DNA from: Amborella trichopoda
Taxonomy: Eukaryota; Streptophyta; Magnoliopsida; Amborellales; Amborellaceae
Length of the DNA: 64,000 bases
Direction: 5' to 3'
Assembly (NCBI RefSeq): GCF_000471905.2
Contig: NW_006494931.1
Coordinates: 5,973,166 to 6,037,165 of the forward strand
Every line of letters begins with the position of its first letter. The stretch's first letter is position 1. A program made the translations under genes and the position numbers. Shown here one piece after another: positions 43,600-54,500 of the stretch. The notes below the pieces were generated by a model. It worked only from the letters and a program-made list of their open reading frames with translations. It was not told the DNA's origin and searched no databases.

Positions 43600-45464
43600 T
43601 GTTGGAAGATATTTTTCATCATCATGGGGCCTGCGCTCAATAAACCTAGCAAACAGTGGAAATTCAAACAGTCTCATAATATCCCCAAAATGGGCCAAGA
43701 CCTTCATGAGCATTCTCAAAAGTCTCCTGTCAAGTTTCATCGTATTCCGACATGTCTAAGGCAACGCAGACTGAGAAACAGTTCCGGCAGAATCGGCTTC
43801 TAGCACCCTGAAACAAACTCTATAACTAGAGCTACATTTTTGTTGTCTCAAATTGTTGTGGGACAAATTTCAGCTTAAACGGGCACTCCAGGAAGAAGTT
43901 ATAGGTAAAAGAGTGAAACAGGAGGAGTCGTACGCTATTCCCGTGTCGCCACCCTGCAACCCACAACATTGAAGGGACAGTCACAACGAGTGACTTTTGA
44001 CACTCATATCTCAGTCGTCCGAAGTCGGATCAAATCCAAATTTTGTGAACGTGTTCGTCTTATCAAGACGAGCGTTTCAATATGTGGTACTCCTCGTGAC
44101 GACACCTGAGCTGAGAGAAAAGCTAAAGAGAAGTTGTTGATCTGTGAAGAAAGTGCAGAAAGATCAGCAGCGTCGTGCCTCGCTTGAGCGGTCAAATCAC
44201 GCTGCTCGCAAGCCTGATCGACATGAGGCCAATTCCATCTCGTGCATAAGGTCTCGGGTATCTCTGACCTGAACCCCGTACATGATGAACGGTCGAATTC
44301 TGTACACGAAATCGATGAAGCGACTGCAAATTCCATCATCGGGATTCCAGATTCCGACCAAAAGTCCAAAGTTACGAAATCTTTGTTCGGGCATGGAATC
44401 GAGCAACGTTTGTTGCCCCGCGATCGTGACAGCATGCTCAGTGTACTCCAGCGAAGAAATCATAGAAAAATATCAAGGAACGTTTTCACAATCGATCAGA
44501 AGTTTCAAGATTCATTCAAATTTCAAGTCACATGATCGTGGGTTAAAAACACAATCTGGCTCAAAGTTGGTATCAAATCGATCACCAGGCCGAGCCCTAC
44601 AAGAAAGCAATCATCTTTCGATTAACCGGGTATTAGAATGACCCCGGATCATCCATGCAATATCCTGCAAGTTCTGGGGCAATATAGGGACTGTTATGGA
44701 ATTCTACAAATTGTTAGGAAGGGGCAAATCCGTCAGTTTGCACCCTATTTTCTAATTTCTTTTAATTCAATTTAATCTTAATTTTCAGCAATTAGGGTTA
44801 CTTTTGATCAATCACCCATGTTTGGAGCAAATTCTATATATACAACGTATCATCATTGTATGCAAAGGACTCAATCCCTCACAAAAAGAGAGAGTTTTTA
44901 CTTAATACAATTTCTCTTTCTTCTCGTTGTTGTGTCACGTTTAGAGAGAGAGTAAGGTGAGAGAAACTTTTGAACCGATACCCTCAAGCTTGAGGTAAAT
45001 CTTCTCTCTCTTCCTTTGTTTTCTTTTCTTCTCTCTCTTCCCTCCCTTTTCTTTTTCCTCTTCTCCATCTGAGGTCCTCTCAGAGACCATGCACCACAGT
45101 GGCAGTGTCGTGCATGCCTCTCCTACAGTCTCACAGATCGCTCATGGTGATGGCAGCGCCATGTGCGAGCTTCCTTCTCTCTCTCTTTTATTCTCTATCT
45201 CCCTGCGAGACTGGCCAATGGTGCTGCTCATCGCCGTCCGCAGACATATCCTCAATGTCTCAGCGTGGAACGTGGGTAGCAAAACTTATTGTTGTCCGCG
45301 AGGGCTTCGCCTTGTCACATGACTATTGCAGGCAGCGACGCCCATCGTCGTCCGCAAAGGGTCGTGACAATACCCGTCGTCGCTCGCAAGCTTCGTTCGC
45401 ACCTTTCTCTAACCGTCGTCGTTCGCCTCACGAGAGGCAGCTATCGCGCGACCTGTGAGAAGTT
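43600..45464 (+). repeat. 5' LTR of element A, 3'-truncated
   Basis: Aligns with the 3' LTR from TGTTGGAAGATATTTTTCAT to the CACGAGAGGCAGCTATCGCG block, then jumps to pol after GAGAAGTTA. TATA box CTATATATAC is at 44,834. It has one copy of the roughly 600-bp promoter segment that is present four times in the 3' LTR. 45,230-45,450 carries CGTCGTCCGC-type short repeats of U5. Confidence 0.88.
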
Positions 45465-46040
45465 AGACCTGGAGCATCTGAACATCTTCGGCGACTCAGA
45501 GCTGGTTATCCGACAACTTAAAGGGATTTGTGATGTAAGGATGGATACTCTCAAGCCTTATCATGACACAAACAAAACTTATTTGGCCCGGTTGGATGAT
45601 TTCTCCTTGAGTCACATCCCTAAAAGGCTAAACTCACAGGCTGATGCACTCTCAAAGCTCGGTGCCACCATTCAATTTTCTACACTAAGGCCCACTCCAA
45701 TCTGGGTAACCGACTGGAGACACGTCGACTTGAGAACCGAAGTTGACACAGATGATGAGAGGGATGTCTTCCCTGAATGTCTTCCTTACCCATTCGGGGC
45801 ACTTCTCGCGGCAAAAGATGTCATTGAGGCAGAGCAGGAGATGCCTCAAGGTAAAGAATCCAAGTTCAAGAAGCAGGGGCCCGAATTTTTTGACCCGATG
45901 TGTGCACAGGTTGAACAAGTTGAAGACTGGAGGGAGCCATTCATGGACTTCATAAAGCATGGAAGGCTATCTCAAGATCGAGCGGAACGTAACGGCGTAC
46001 GACAGATGTCTACCAAGTACACCTTTCTCAACGGGGACGT
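45465..46040 (+). pseudogene. Archaeal RNase H (C-terminal half) and linker of element A, fused to LTR
   Basis: The frame is open from 45,289 in the LTR to the TGA at 46,192. The first 58 or so codons are LTR sequence; the rest is pol. It includes HLNIFGDSELVIRQLKG, LKPYHDTNKTYLARLDDF and HIPKRLNSQADALSKLGA (end of the archaeal RNase H), then the linker with FFDPMCAQVEQVEDWREPF. The N-terminal catalytic half is missing, so the domain is inactive. The LTR-pol fusion frame is open by chance or after deletion. Confidence 0.87.
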
Positions 46041-47156
46041 TCTCTTTCATCAATCATTTGATATAATTCTCCTCAGATGCGTCGATACACAAGAGGCGAG
46101 CAAGGTACTCGAGGACGTGCATTCAGGTATCTGTGGGCTGCATCAGTCTGACCCTAAGCTCTACGAGCGCATCCGCAGACTCAACTATTATTGACCTTCC
46201 ATGGTGGCCGACACTCAAAGCTATGTCAAAAGATGCCAAGTGTGCCAAATTCATTCAAGCCTCATTCATCAGCCCCTGAAGCCACTCCATCCTATAGTGA
46301 CATCATGGCCCATTTCCCAATGGGGTATGGATATTGTAGGACCCATCGACCCTCCTTTTGCCCTGGGTCATGCCTTCATTCTGGTAGAGACATATTACTT
46401 CTCCAAGTGGGCTGAGGCAGTCCCTCTCAAACAAGTTCCAGGGACCACTAGGGATAACTTCATGTGTCACCACATTATATACTGGTTGGGGTTCCGAACC
46501 GAATAATCTCTGATAATAGCCCCCAGTTAAGAAGCCATCACGTTGATCGCCTTACCAACCAGTTCGGTTTCGAGTGGAAGTACTCGACCATGCACTACCC
46601 TCGAGCCAACGGTTTAGCTGAGGAGTTCAACAAAACGTTGTGCGGGGTACTCCGGAAGTCTGTCTCAAAGTCAAAGAAGAACTGACATGAGAAGCTACCT
46701 GAGGCTCTGTGAGCCTATCACACCACCACTCGCAATGCTACAAACTCGACCCTTTTTTCCCTGGTCTTTGGAGGTGAGGCAGTCCTACCCCTCGAGGTTC
46801 AAATACCCTCACTCCGTGTCACTATACATCAAGGACTAACCGATGATGAGAGGGTTAAGCTCCGTTACCAAGAGTTGGATGCCCTTGATGAAAAGAGACT
46901 AGAGGCTCAGCAGAACCTCGAGCTCAATCAAGGAAGAATGAAGAGAGCTTTTGACAAGTCTGTCAAGGTTCGCTCATTCGCTCGTGGAGACCTAGTCTTT
47001 GCAGTCAAGAGACCGATTGTCATGCACGGGTGCCGTAAAGGAAAGTTCGAACCCAGGTGGAAAGGCTCATTCATAGTCAAGAAGGTCACACCAAATGGGG
47101 CCTATATACTGGCGAACTCAGATGACGAGGAGGCGATGCCCCCTATCAACGAGTGA
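46041..47156 (+). pseudogene. Integrase remnant (element A)
   Basis: The HHCC finger is readable (HSGICGLHQS near 46,120-46,150, then CQVCQ near 46,235-46,250). The core keeps WGMDIVGPI, YFSKWAEAVPL, ISDN and the Glu of LAEEFNKTL, so all three acidic residues are still visible. They are split by a one-base frameshift near 46,488 and by TGA at 46,192, 46,683 and 46,710. All three TGAs stand where relatives have Trp (TGG). The C-terminus with LPLEVQIPSLRVTIHQGL and the GKFEPRWKGSFIVKK tail ends at 47,154-47,156. Confidence 0.9.
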
Positions 47157-47371
47157 TGCCTAAACAAGTACTATCTGTGATGCATACTCAAGAAAAGAGA
47201 CTCAATGCAAAGCAAGCAAGGCAGTCTGAACAAATTCTAACTCTTTTTATTGCAGTAAAAATGAGTTACAAGATACATGCCAAGAAGCCCATTACTAGAG
47301 AGATTACAATTGTCTTATATCTGAGGGAAAGAAAACAGTTAACACCAAAAGTACTCTTGCATCTGAGGATA

Positions 47372-47590
47372 AGAAGACGGCTACAAGCCAACCATTTCCG
47401 AGTTAGCTCCAATTCATATGGGTGTATACTGAACATACAAGGCAGACTTCTCTGGCAAGGAACTGGCCTATGATGGAGAGCATACCATGTTCGCAGTGGA
47501 TGCCCTTCCACAGAACAACATGGACTTCATGGTTGTGCTAGATGACTTGGCTTCCAACAGACCGCAGCGGCAGGGCCTCCTCGTTTGCCA
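47372..47590 (+). pseudogene. AGO4: Captured fragment of an ARGONAUTE4-clade gene (N-terminal region)
   Basis: From 47,433 to 47,561 one plus frame reads 43 residues with the order TYKADFSGKE, AYDGE, ALPQN, MDF, VVLDD, SNR. This is the pattern of the N/linker-1 region of plant AGO4-clade proteins (T-Y, G-K-x-F/L-A-Y-D-G-E, A-L-P-x-N, F-x-V-V-L-E/D). Just upstream in another frame QANHFRVSSNS (47,384-47,416) fits the NHFRVSV strand that lies earlier in the same proteins. RQG.LLV at 47,568-47,585 fits the later RQGCLLVRQSF. Segments between these blocks are missing. AGO4 is the effector of RNA-directed DNA methylation in plants. A TGA at 47,430 and the gaps make it a nonfunctional fragment. It lies 270 bp after the end of pol, sense to the element. 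The AGO family call is firm; AGO4 rather than AGO6/AGO9 is likely, not proven. Confidence 0.82.
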
Positions 47591-48502
47591 TCACTCTTGA
47601 CCCCCACAAGATATCGCCGTCCATGGTCATCATCGTGCGCAACATAATGTCACGTCCTGCCATCACCACGGGCAGGTCAATGCCGCGCAAGACATTGTCG
47701 AGAGCGGCATGCTCCCGAGCATGGCTATCATCATGCATTGTCTAAGGATGCGTGAAGACAGCACTGCATGCCACTTAACTGACATGCATGTCCTTGAAGT
47801 ATCCAAGTTCTCACTGTTCCCAATTTCTAAAGGGGATGGACTCCCACGCCTCTTCGGTTCCTCCAACTGTCGTCCCTAGCGGACAGTCCACCTCCTCAAA
47901 ACCCTTCGGGTTTCGCCAAAAACACTCATTCGCCCGTCGGGAACCCTTGTTTAGCCCTGTTCTTTCCCTTACTGGCTATTCCCCTCTTCGTCGGGAGTTT
48001 TTTCCTATTCACCGGAAAGCCCTTTCACGCCTTGTACTCGTTACTAGAGTTAGCGAAAACCACCAAAAATCGTAGAAAATTTCTCTGTGACCCTGTGGAT
48101 CTCCCTTCTCCCTGCTTCTGCACTTCAGCAATTCGCCACAAGCTCACTGGAATTCCATTTAGTTCTCGGTGAGCCCACTAATGTTCCTCCTTCTTCTCCT
48201 CCAATAATCAGAGGACCGACAGAACCCTCTGAACTCTCTGTAACCTCCCATCAATCGCAGAACAATCGGAGAAACAATCAAAACCCTGGCAGAAGCATCA
48301 CTGCAATCTTGTTAAGGCCCCGAGAAACCATGTTCCTTGCTCAAAAAGCCCTGGCACTCCTCGATGATGCTCACAATCATGCTGCAAGGACTTGCGACCC
48401 CCAGAAGCTCATCAGAAAAGTTCCTAAGAGCCTGTCTCTGCAAGCTTTAGCCTGGAAGCTCTCGTCAGAAATCCCTTCCCAGAAGCTCTGGCTCTCTCTC
48501 TC
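47591..48502. other. Element A 3' region, no gene recognised
   Basis: Minus frame 47,738-47,538 (66 codons) and plus frame 48,087-48,614 (175 codons) have no recognisable domain. The stretch lies downstream (in minus sense) of the antisense TATA module and may be the leader of a lost antisense ORF. Confidence 0.35.
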
Positions 48503-48573
48503 TCTCTCTAAAAATCTTTCTACTGCTTTACCCCTCGGTAAAATAGTAAAAGGGGTTTTTTCCCCCTTTTATA
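48503..48573 (-). promoter_or_regulatory. Antisense core-promoter-like module of element A
   Basis: The minus strand has GAGTATAAAAGGGGG (TATA at 48,567-48,573), and about 55 nt downstream AAAGATTTTTAGAGAGAGAG. The same pair stands in element B at 29,699 and 29,643. Transcription from it would run leftward through the ARGONAUTE-like fragment in antisense. Confidence 0.55.
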
Positions 48574-48984
48574 CTCAGCAGTGTCGCAAAATACCCTTGA
48601 CAAAGCTGAAATGATTCTCAAGTCCCTAGCCTCTTACGACAATAGGCACAGGCCGGAGCGGGTCAAAAACCGAGACCTGAAAGGGTCATCACAGAGCACT
48701 TCACCCAAGGGCCATCGCCACGTGCCTTCGCCCAGAGGTTTTCGTTGCGCCCTTAGTCAAGGATTTAACGTCGTGCTCTTCAATAGGTACCTAACACCGT
48801 GTGCGCATCATTTAGGCCTAATGCCACGTGCAACATCCAACACTTAGTGTGACACTCCCATCTTGACTATTGTCCTACTGCCTTAGGAGGTTCATTCCCT
48901 GCGCCACAGTCTCACTCCTCAGGGAGTCCAATCTCTAGTGATGGCTCTGTTCCCCATAGAGTCGCATTCCTTCACCACAACACG

Positions 48985-50700
48985 GTCCATGTTGTATGAC
49001 CTTAAACTGCATCGCCATGATCTAAACTATATGACCTTAAAATATAGTGGAGGTCTAGTTGCACAACCTTAAACTACTTAATCCTCGTCGCACGACTCAA
49101 AACTGTAAGACCAGGGTCCAAACTACAAGACCTTAAGCTATAGTGAGGGTCTAGTTGCATGACCTTAAACTGCTCAGTCCTCTTCACATGACTCTAAACT
49201 GCACGACCATGGTCCAGCTGTGTGACCCTAAACCATAGTGCACGTCCTGACCGCATGACGTTAAAAGGCTGAGCGCCATAGTCCAAACTATATGACCCTA
49301 AACTATAGCGGAGGTCTAATTGCATGACCTTAAACTACATGGTCCTAGCCGCACGAGTTTAAAATTGCATAACGAAGGTCCGAGCTACAAGACCCTAAAA
49401 CTGTCACGCATGGCGTGACAAATGGCCCACACGCATAACTTTAACCGAGAGATGGACCACCTCTTCACTAGGGTGTATTTCATCAACATCTCTGGTGGAG
49501 TAAGATGTCTGCAAAAGGTCATACCTACCCCATTAATCCCCAATGAGTTTGTTTCGCATCAACATCCTAGTGAGAGTCACACCCTATTGTAACCCACTAT
49601 CCCCAGGATTTAGGTCCATGCTTATATTCTCAACCCCCATCGAGGTTACACTTGTACTCCGGACTGTCATCCCTAGTGGAGTTACATGAAGTCTCATCAT
49701 TATCCCCAAGGAGTCACACTGGCCCTCCTAATCCCTAATGAAGACTTGTTACTCTTCATAGGGCCACCATCTTCATCTAAAGCTCTCCGGTTGTGAATGG
49801 CCCTAACTATTTTATCCCTAGGGAGTCAGACTGCTATTCACATACCTATCACCCATGGAGCTTTATCCACATGGTGACCCACATAATGGTCCATATTCCA
49901 TGACCTTAAATTGCATAGCCATGGTCCATGCTGCATGACCTTAAATTGCACAGCTGTAGTCCTAACTGCATGACTTTAAACTGCAAAGTCATGGTCCAAA
50001 CTATAGGACCTTAAACTGCAGCGAAGGTCTAGTTGTACAACCTTAAACTACATGGTCTTATTTGCATGACTTTAAACTGCATAACCATGGTCCAAGCTGT
50101 ATGACCTTAAATCATAGTGCACGTCTTCGTCGCATGACATTAAACTGCTTCGCACAGGTCCAAGAGGCGTGACCTTAAGGATGCCCCCACATACACGCAC
50201 ACCCCTTTTATGTGTATTTCACGCATGTCTTCCCTAACCGACCCATTCGTGTGCACACATCACCTTTATTGCCTTCTCAGTGAGTCCACATACATGCACA
50301 CGCCCTTTACATGTATCTCCACGCACGCCTTCTATAACCGACCCGTCGTGTGTGTGCACGATCTTCATTACCTCCCCAGTGAGTCCATTCATCATTACCA
50401 TCTTTTATCATTCCACAATGAGTCTCACCCAATCTCACAAAACGGCGAGCCATCTCACCACCCCTACTCGCCATCAACTAGTGGGTCACCATTCTTCACC
50501 CACCATTTTTCCTGCATAAGTAGCCTTGTGCCATCTTCTCAAAGTAAGTCATAACTACCACCATACTCACTCCATGGCCTCCACAAACTGCCATTCATCA
50601 CCATTATGGTCTAGTTGTATGACCCAAAACTATAGTACACGTCCTGGCCGCATGACCTTAAAAGGCTTCACACAAGTCTCGAAGGCATGACCCTAAACAC
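48985..50700 (+). repeat. 3' UTR minisatellites of element A
   Basis: Two families alternate. One is ATGGTCCAAGCTGTATGACC then TTAAACTGCA (48,985-49,410, 49,880-50,190, 50,600-50,700). The other is TCCCCAGTGGAGTYACACY (for example 49,670, 49,703, 49,815, 50,373). Both are degenerate, in tandem or clusters, and recur in elements B, C and partly I. No gene is present. Confidence 0.88.
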
Positions 50701-50734
50701 GCATTCACAAAAAAAACGCGCATGGTGTACACCT

Positions 50735-51530
50735 GTACAAGGGAATGCTATGAGTAAAAATGACGGACGGGCATGGTCATGAAATAATGAGTAAAAGAGC
50801 ACCATGGAAAACAAAACCCAAGCATGATGAAAACCCCAAAAGGGCATCGTGAGCAAAAACAAATGAAAAGGGTGGACATGACCGCAAGGTCATGGTTAAA
50901 AGAGACTAGAAATAACAGAAGTGAAAACCATCTTTACGACGTAACTTCTCATGTTCAAGTGACAACCCGCGAAAGGGCGCTTGGATCGACAAAACAGGTT
51001 GACGCACTACTGCTACCTCAGCCGACACTCAATTTTCAAACAGTCACAAGCCTAACTAATGAGGCCTACCAAAAATCATCAAATTTCAACATCCAGACAC
51101 AATACAAATTGGCTCATCAGGGAGTGAGAGCCGCATATGATCTCCCACATTTCAACATCAACAACAACAAGAGTCCTTGAGGGTGAGGACAATGACCAAA
51201 AGATCCCTTCGAAACGCTAAAGACCATGACGAAGGCAAGAAACTGATGAATTCAGTCGAACCTGCCGGAGACTTCAGGGTACTTTCGGGCAGGTCAGAAG
51301 CCCCTTACTAGACCACACTAGACGAGACCTACAGAGATACCATGAACATCAAAATATAGCAGCGAACAATGCCGACCAAAGGTTCATAGCAGTTGGCCTT
51401 TAGATAGGCGACGTTCTGTCCGAGGAGGTCCCTACAAAGGCCTGAAGCTTCAGAATGGCAGATAGTCCCTTGAGGGTGAGGACTTCGATAGGATCCCTCA
51501 AACATCCTGAATGATTGCACTTCTCGATTC
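50735..51530 (+). repeat. GGGCATCGTGAGTAAAAATG repeats and conserved pre-PPT block of element A
   Basis: Repeats at 50,735-50,910 match the family of element B. 50,950-51,530 is the plus-strand counterpart of 41,900-42,600 in element C (shared CAAGTGACAACC, AACAGGTTGACGCAC, GAGGGTGAGGACTTCGATAG). No gene is recognised. Confidence 0.8.
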
Positions 51531-51536
51531 TCTTGA

Positions 51537-51560
51537 AGCACAACATTTGGTGGGGCATGA
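51537..51560 (+). other. Polypurine-tract region of element A
   Basis: The purine-rich GGTGGGG core and CATGA lie immediately upstream of the LTR start TGTTGGAAG at 51,561, preceded by the AGCACAACATT block shared with B and C. Confidence 0.75.
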
Positions 51561-54500
51561 TGTTGGAAGATATTTTTCATCATCATGGGGCCCCCGCTCA
51601 ATAAAAGCCTAGCAAACAATGGAAATTCCGATAGTCTTAGAATAGCCCCAGAATGGGCCAAGATCTTCATGAGGACTCTCAAAAGAATCCTACCAAGTTT
51701 TGTTACATTCCGACATATCTAAGGCAGTGTAGACTGAGAAACAATTCCGGCAGAATCGACCTCTAGCACCCTGAAACGGACTATATAACTAGAGCTACAT
51801 TTTTGGTGTCTCAAATTGTTGTGGGACCACCACTATGAGATCCGAAGAGGTTGAAAACCTCAAGGGTTCAAATTTCAGCTTAAACGAACACTCCAGGAAG
51901 ACGTTATAGAAAAAAGAGAGCCGCACTCTATTTCCGTGCGACCACCCTGCAACTCCGCACCATTGAAGGGACAGTCACGACTAGTGAATTTTGATACTCA
52001 TATCTTACTCGTCCGAGGTTGGATCAAGCCAAAATTTTGTAAGCGTGTTCGTCTCATCAAGACGAACGTGTCGATATGTGGCACGCCCCGTGATGGCGCT
52101 CGAGCGCGAAGAAAAGCTAGAGAAAAGTTGCCAATCCATGAAGAAAGTGCAGGAAGTTCAGCAGCGTTGTGCATCGCTCGAGCAGCCAAATCACGCCGCT
52201 CGCAAGCCCGATCGACTTGAGACCAATTCCATCACGTGTGTAAGGTCTCGAGCTATCTCTGAGTCGACTGTACATGATGAACGATCGGATTCTACACACG
52301 AAGCTGATGAAGTGACTATTAATTCCATCTCCAGATATCCAAATTTCAGCCAAAATTCCAAAGTTGCAAAATCTTCGTTCGGGCACGGAATCGAGCTGCA
52401 TTTGTTGCCCCACGATCGTGACGGCATGCTCAATGTACATCAATGAAGAAATCAAAGAAAAACATCAAGAAACTTGCACACATCGATCCAAAGTTTCAAG
52501 ATTCATTCAAATTTCAAGTCACATGATCGTACCCTAAAAACACAATCCATGACTCGAAGTTGGTATCAAATCGATCGTCATGTTGAGCCCTACAAGAAAA
52601 CAATCATCTTTCGATCAATCGGGCATCAGAGCATGGATCATTCATCCAAGATCATGCAAGTTCTAAGGCAACATAGGGACTGTTATGGAATTTCACAAAT
52701 TATTAGGAAGGGGCAAATTTTTCATTTTGCATCTAATTTCTTTTAATTCAATTTAATCTTAATTTTCAGCGATTTGGGTTAATTTTGATCATCCACCCAT
52801 GTTTGGGACAAATTCTATATATACATCGTACCATCATTATATGCAAAGGACTCAATCTCTCCCAAAAAGATAGAGTTTTTACTTAGGACAGCTATTCTTT
52901 CTTCTCGTTGTTGTGTCACGTTTGGAGAGAGAGAGTAAGGTGAGAGAAACTTTTGGATCAGTACCCTCAGGTTTGAGGTAAATTTTCTCTCTTCCTGCAT
53001 TCGTTGCCCCACGATCGTGACGGCATGCTACATCAATGAAGAAATCAAAGAAAAACATCAAGAAACGAGCACACAATCGATCCAAAGTTTCAAGATTCAT
53101 TCAAATTTCAAGTCACATGATCATACACTAAAAACACAATCCATGGCACGAAGTTAGTATCAAATCGATCGTCATGTCGAGCCCTATAAGAAAACAATCA
53201 TCTTTCGATCAATCGGGCATCGGAGCATGGATCATCCATGCAAGATCATGCAAGTTCTAAGGCAACACAGGGACTGCTATAGAATTCCAAAAATTATTAG
53301 GAAGGGGCAAATTTTTTCGTTTTGCATCTAATTTCTTTTAATTCAATTTAATCTTAATTTTCGAAAATTTGGGTTAATTTTGATCATTCACCCCTCTTTT
53401 GGGCAAATTCTATATATACAGCGTACCATGATTGTACGCAAAGGACTCAATCTCCCCCAAAAAGATAGAGTTTTTACTTCATACAACTTTTCTTTCTTCT
53501 CGTTGTTGTGTCACGTTTGGAGAGAGAGAGTAACGTGAGAGAAACTTTTGGACCAGTACCCTCAAGTTTGAGGGAAATCTTCTCTCTTCCTGCATATGTT
53601 GCCCCACGATCGTGACGGCATGCTCAATGTACAACAATGAAGAAATCAAAGAAAAACATCAAGAAACTAGCACACAATCGATCCAAAGTTTCAAGATTCA
53701 TTCAAATTTCAAGTCACATGATCGTACCCTAAAAACACAATCCATGGCTCGAAGTTAGTATCAAATCGATCGTCATGCCGAGCCCTACAAGAAAACAATC
53801 ATCTTTCGATCACTCGGGCATCAGAGCATGGATCATCCATGCAAGATCATGCAAGTTCTAAGGCAACACAGGGACTGTTATGGAATTCCACAAATTATTA
53901 GGAAGGGGCAAATTTTTTATTTTGCATTTAATTTCTTTTAATTCAATTGAATCTTAATGTTCAGCAATTTGGGTTAATTTTGATCATCCACCCATGTTTG
54001 GGGCAAATTCTATATATACATCGTACCATCATTGTACGCAAAGGACTGAATCTCTCCCAAAAAGATAAGAGTTTTTACTTAGTACAGCTTTTCTTTCTTC
54101 TTGTTGTTGTGTCATGTTTGGAGAGAGAGAGTAAGATGAGAGAAACTTTTGGACAAGTACCTTCAGGTTTGAGGTAAATCTTCTCTCTTCCTGCATTTGT
54201 TGCCTCACGATCGTGACGGCATGCTCAATGTACATCAATGAAAAAATCAAAGAAAAACATCAAGAAACTAGCACACAATTGATCTAAAGTTTCAAGATTC
54301 ATTCAAATTTCAAGTCGCATGATCGTACCCTAAAAACACTTTCTATGGCTCGAAGTTGGTATCAAATCGATCATCATGCCGAGCCCTACAAGAAAACAAT
54401 CATCTTTTGATCACTCAGGCATCAGAGTATGGATCATCCATGCAAGATCATGCAAGTTTTAAGGCAACACAGGGACTGTTATGGAATTCAACAAATTATT

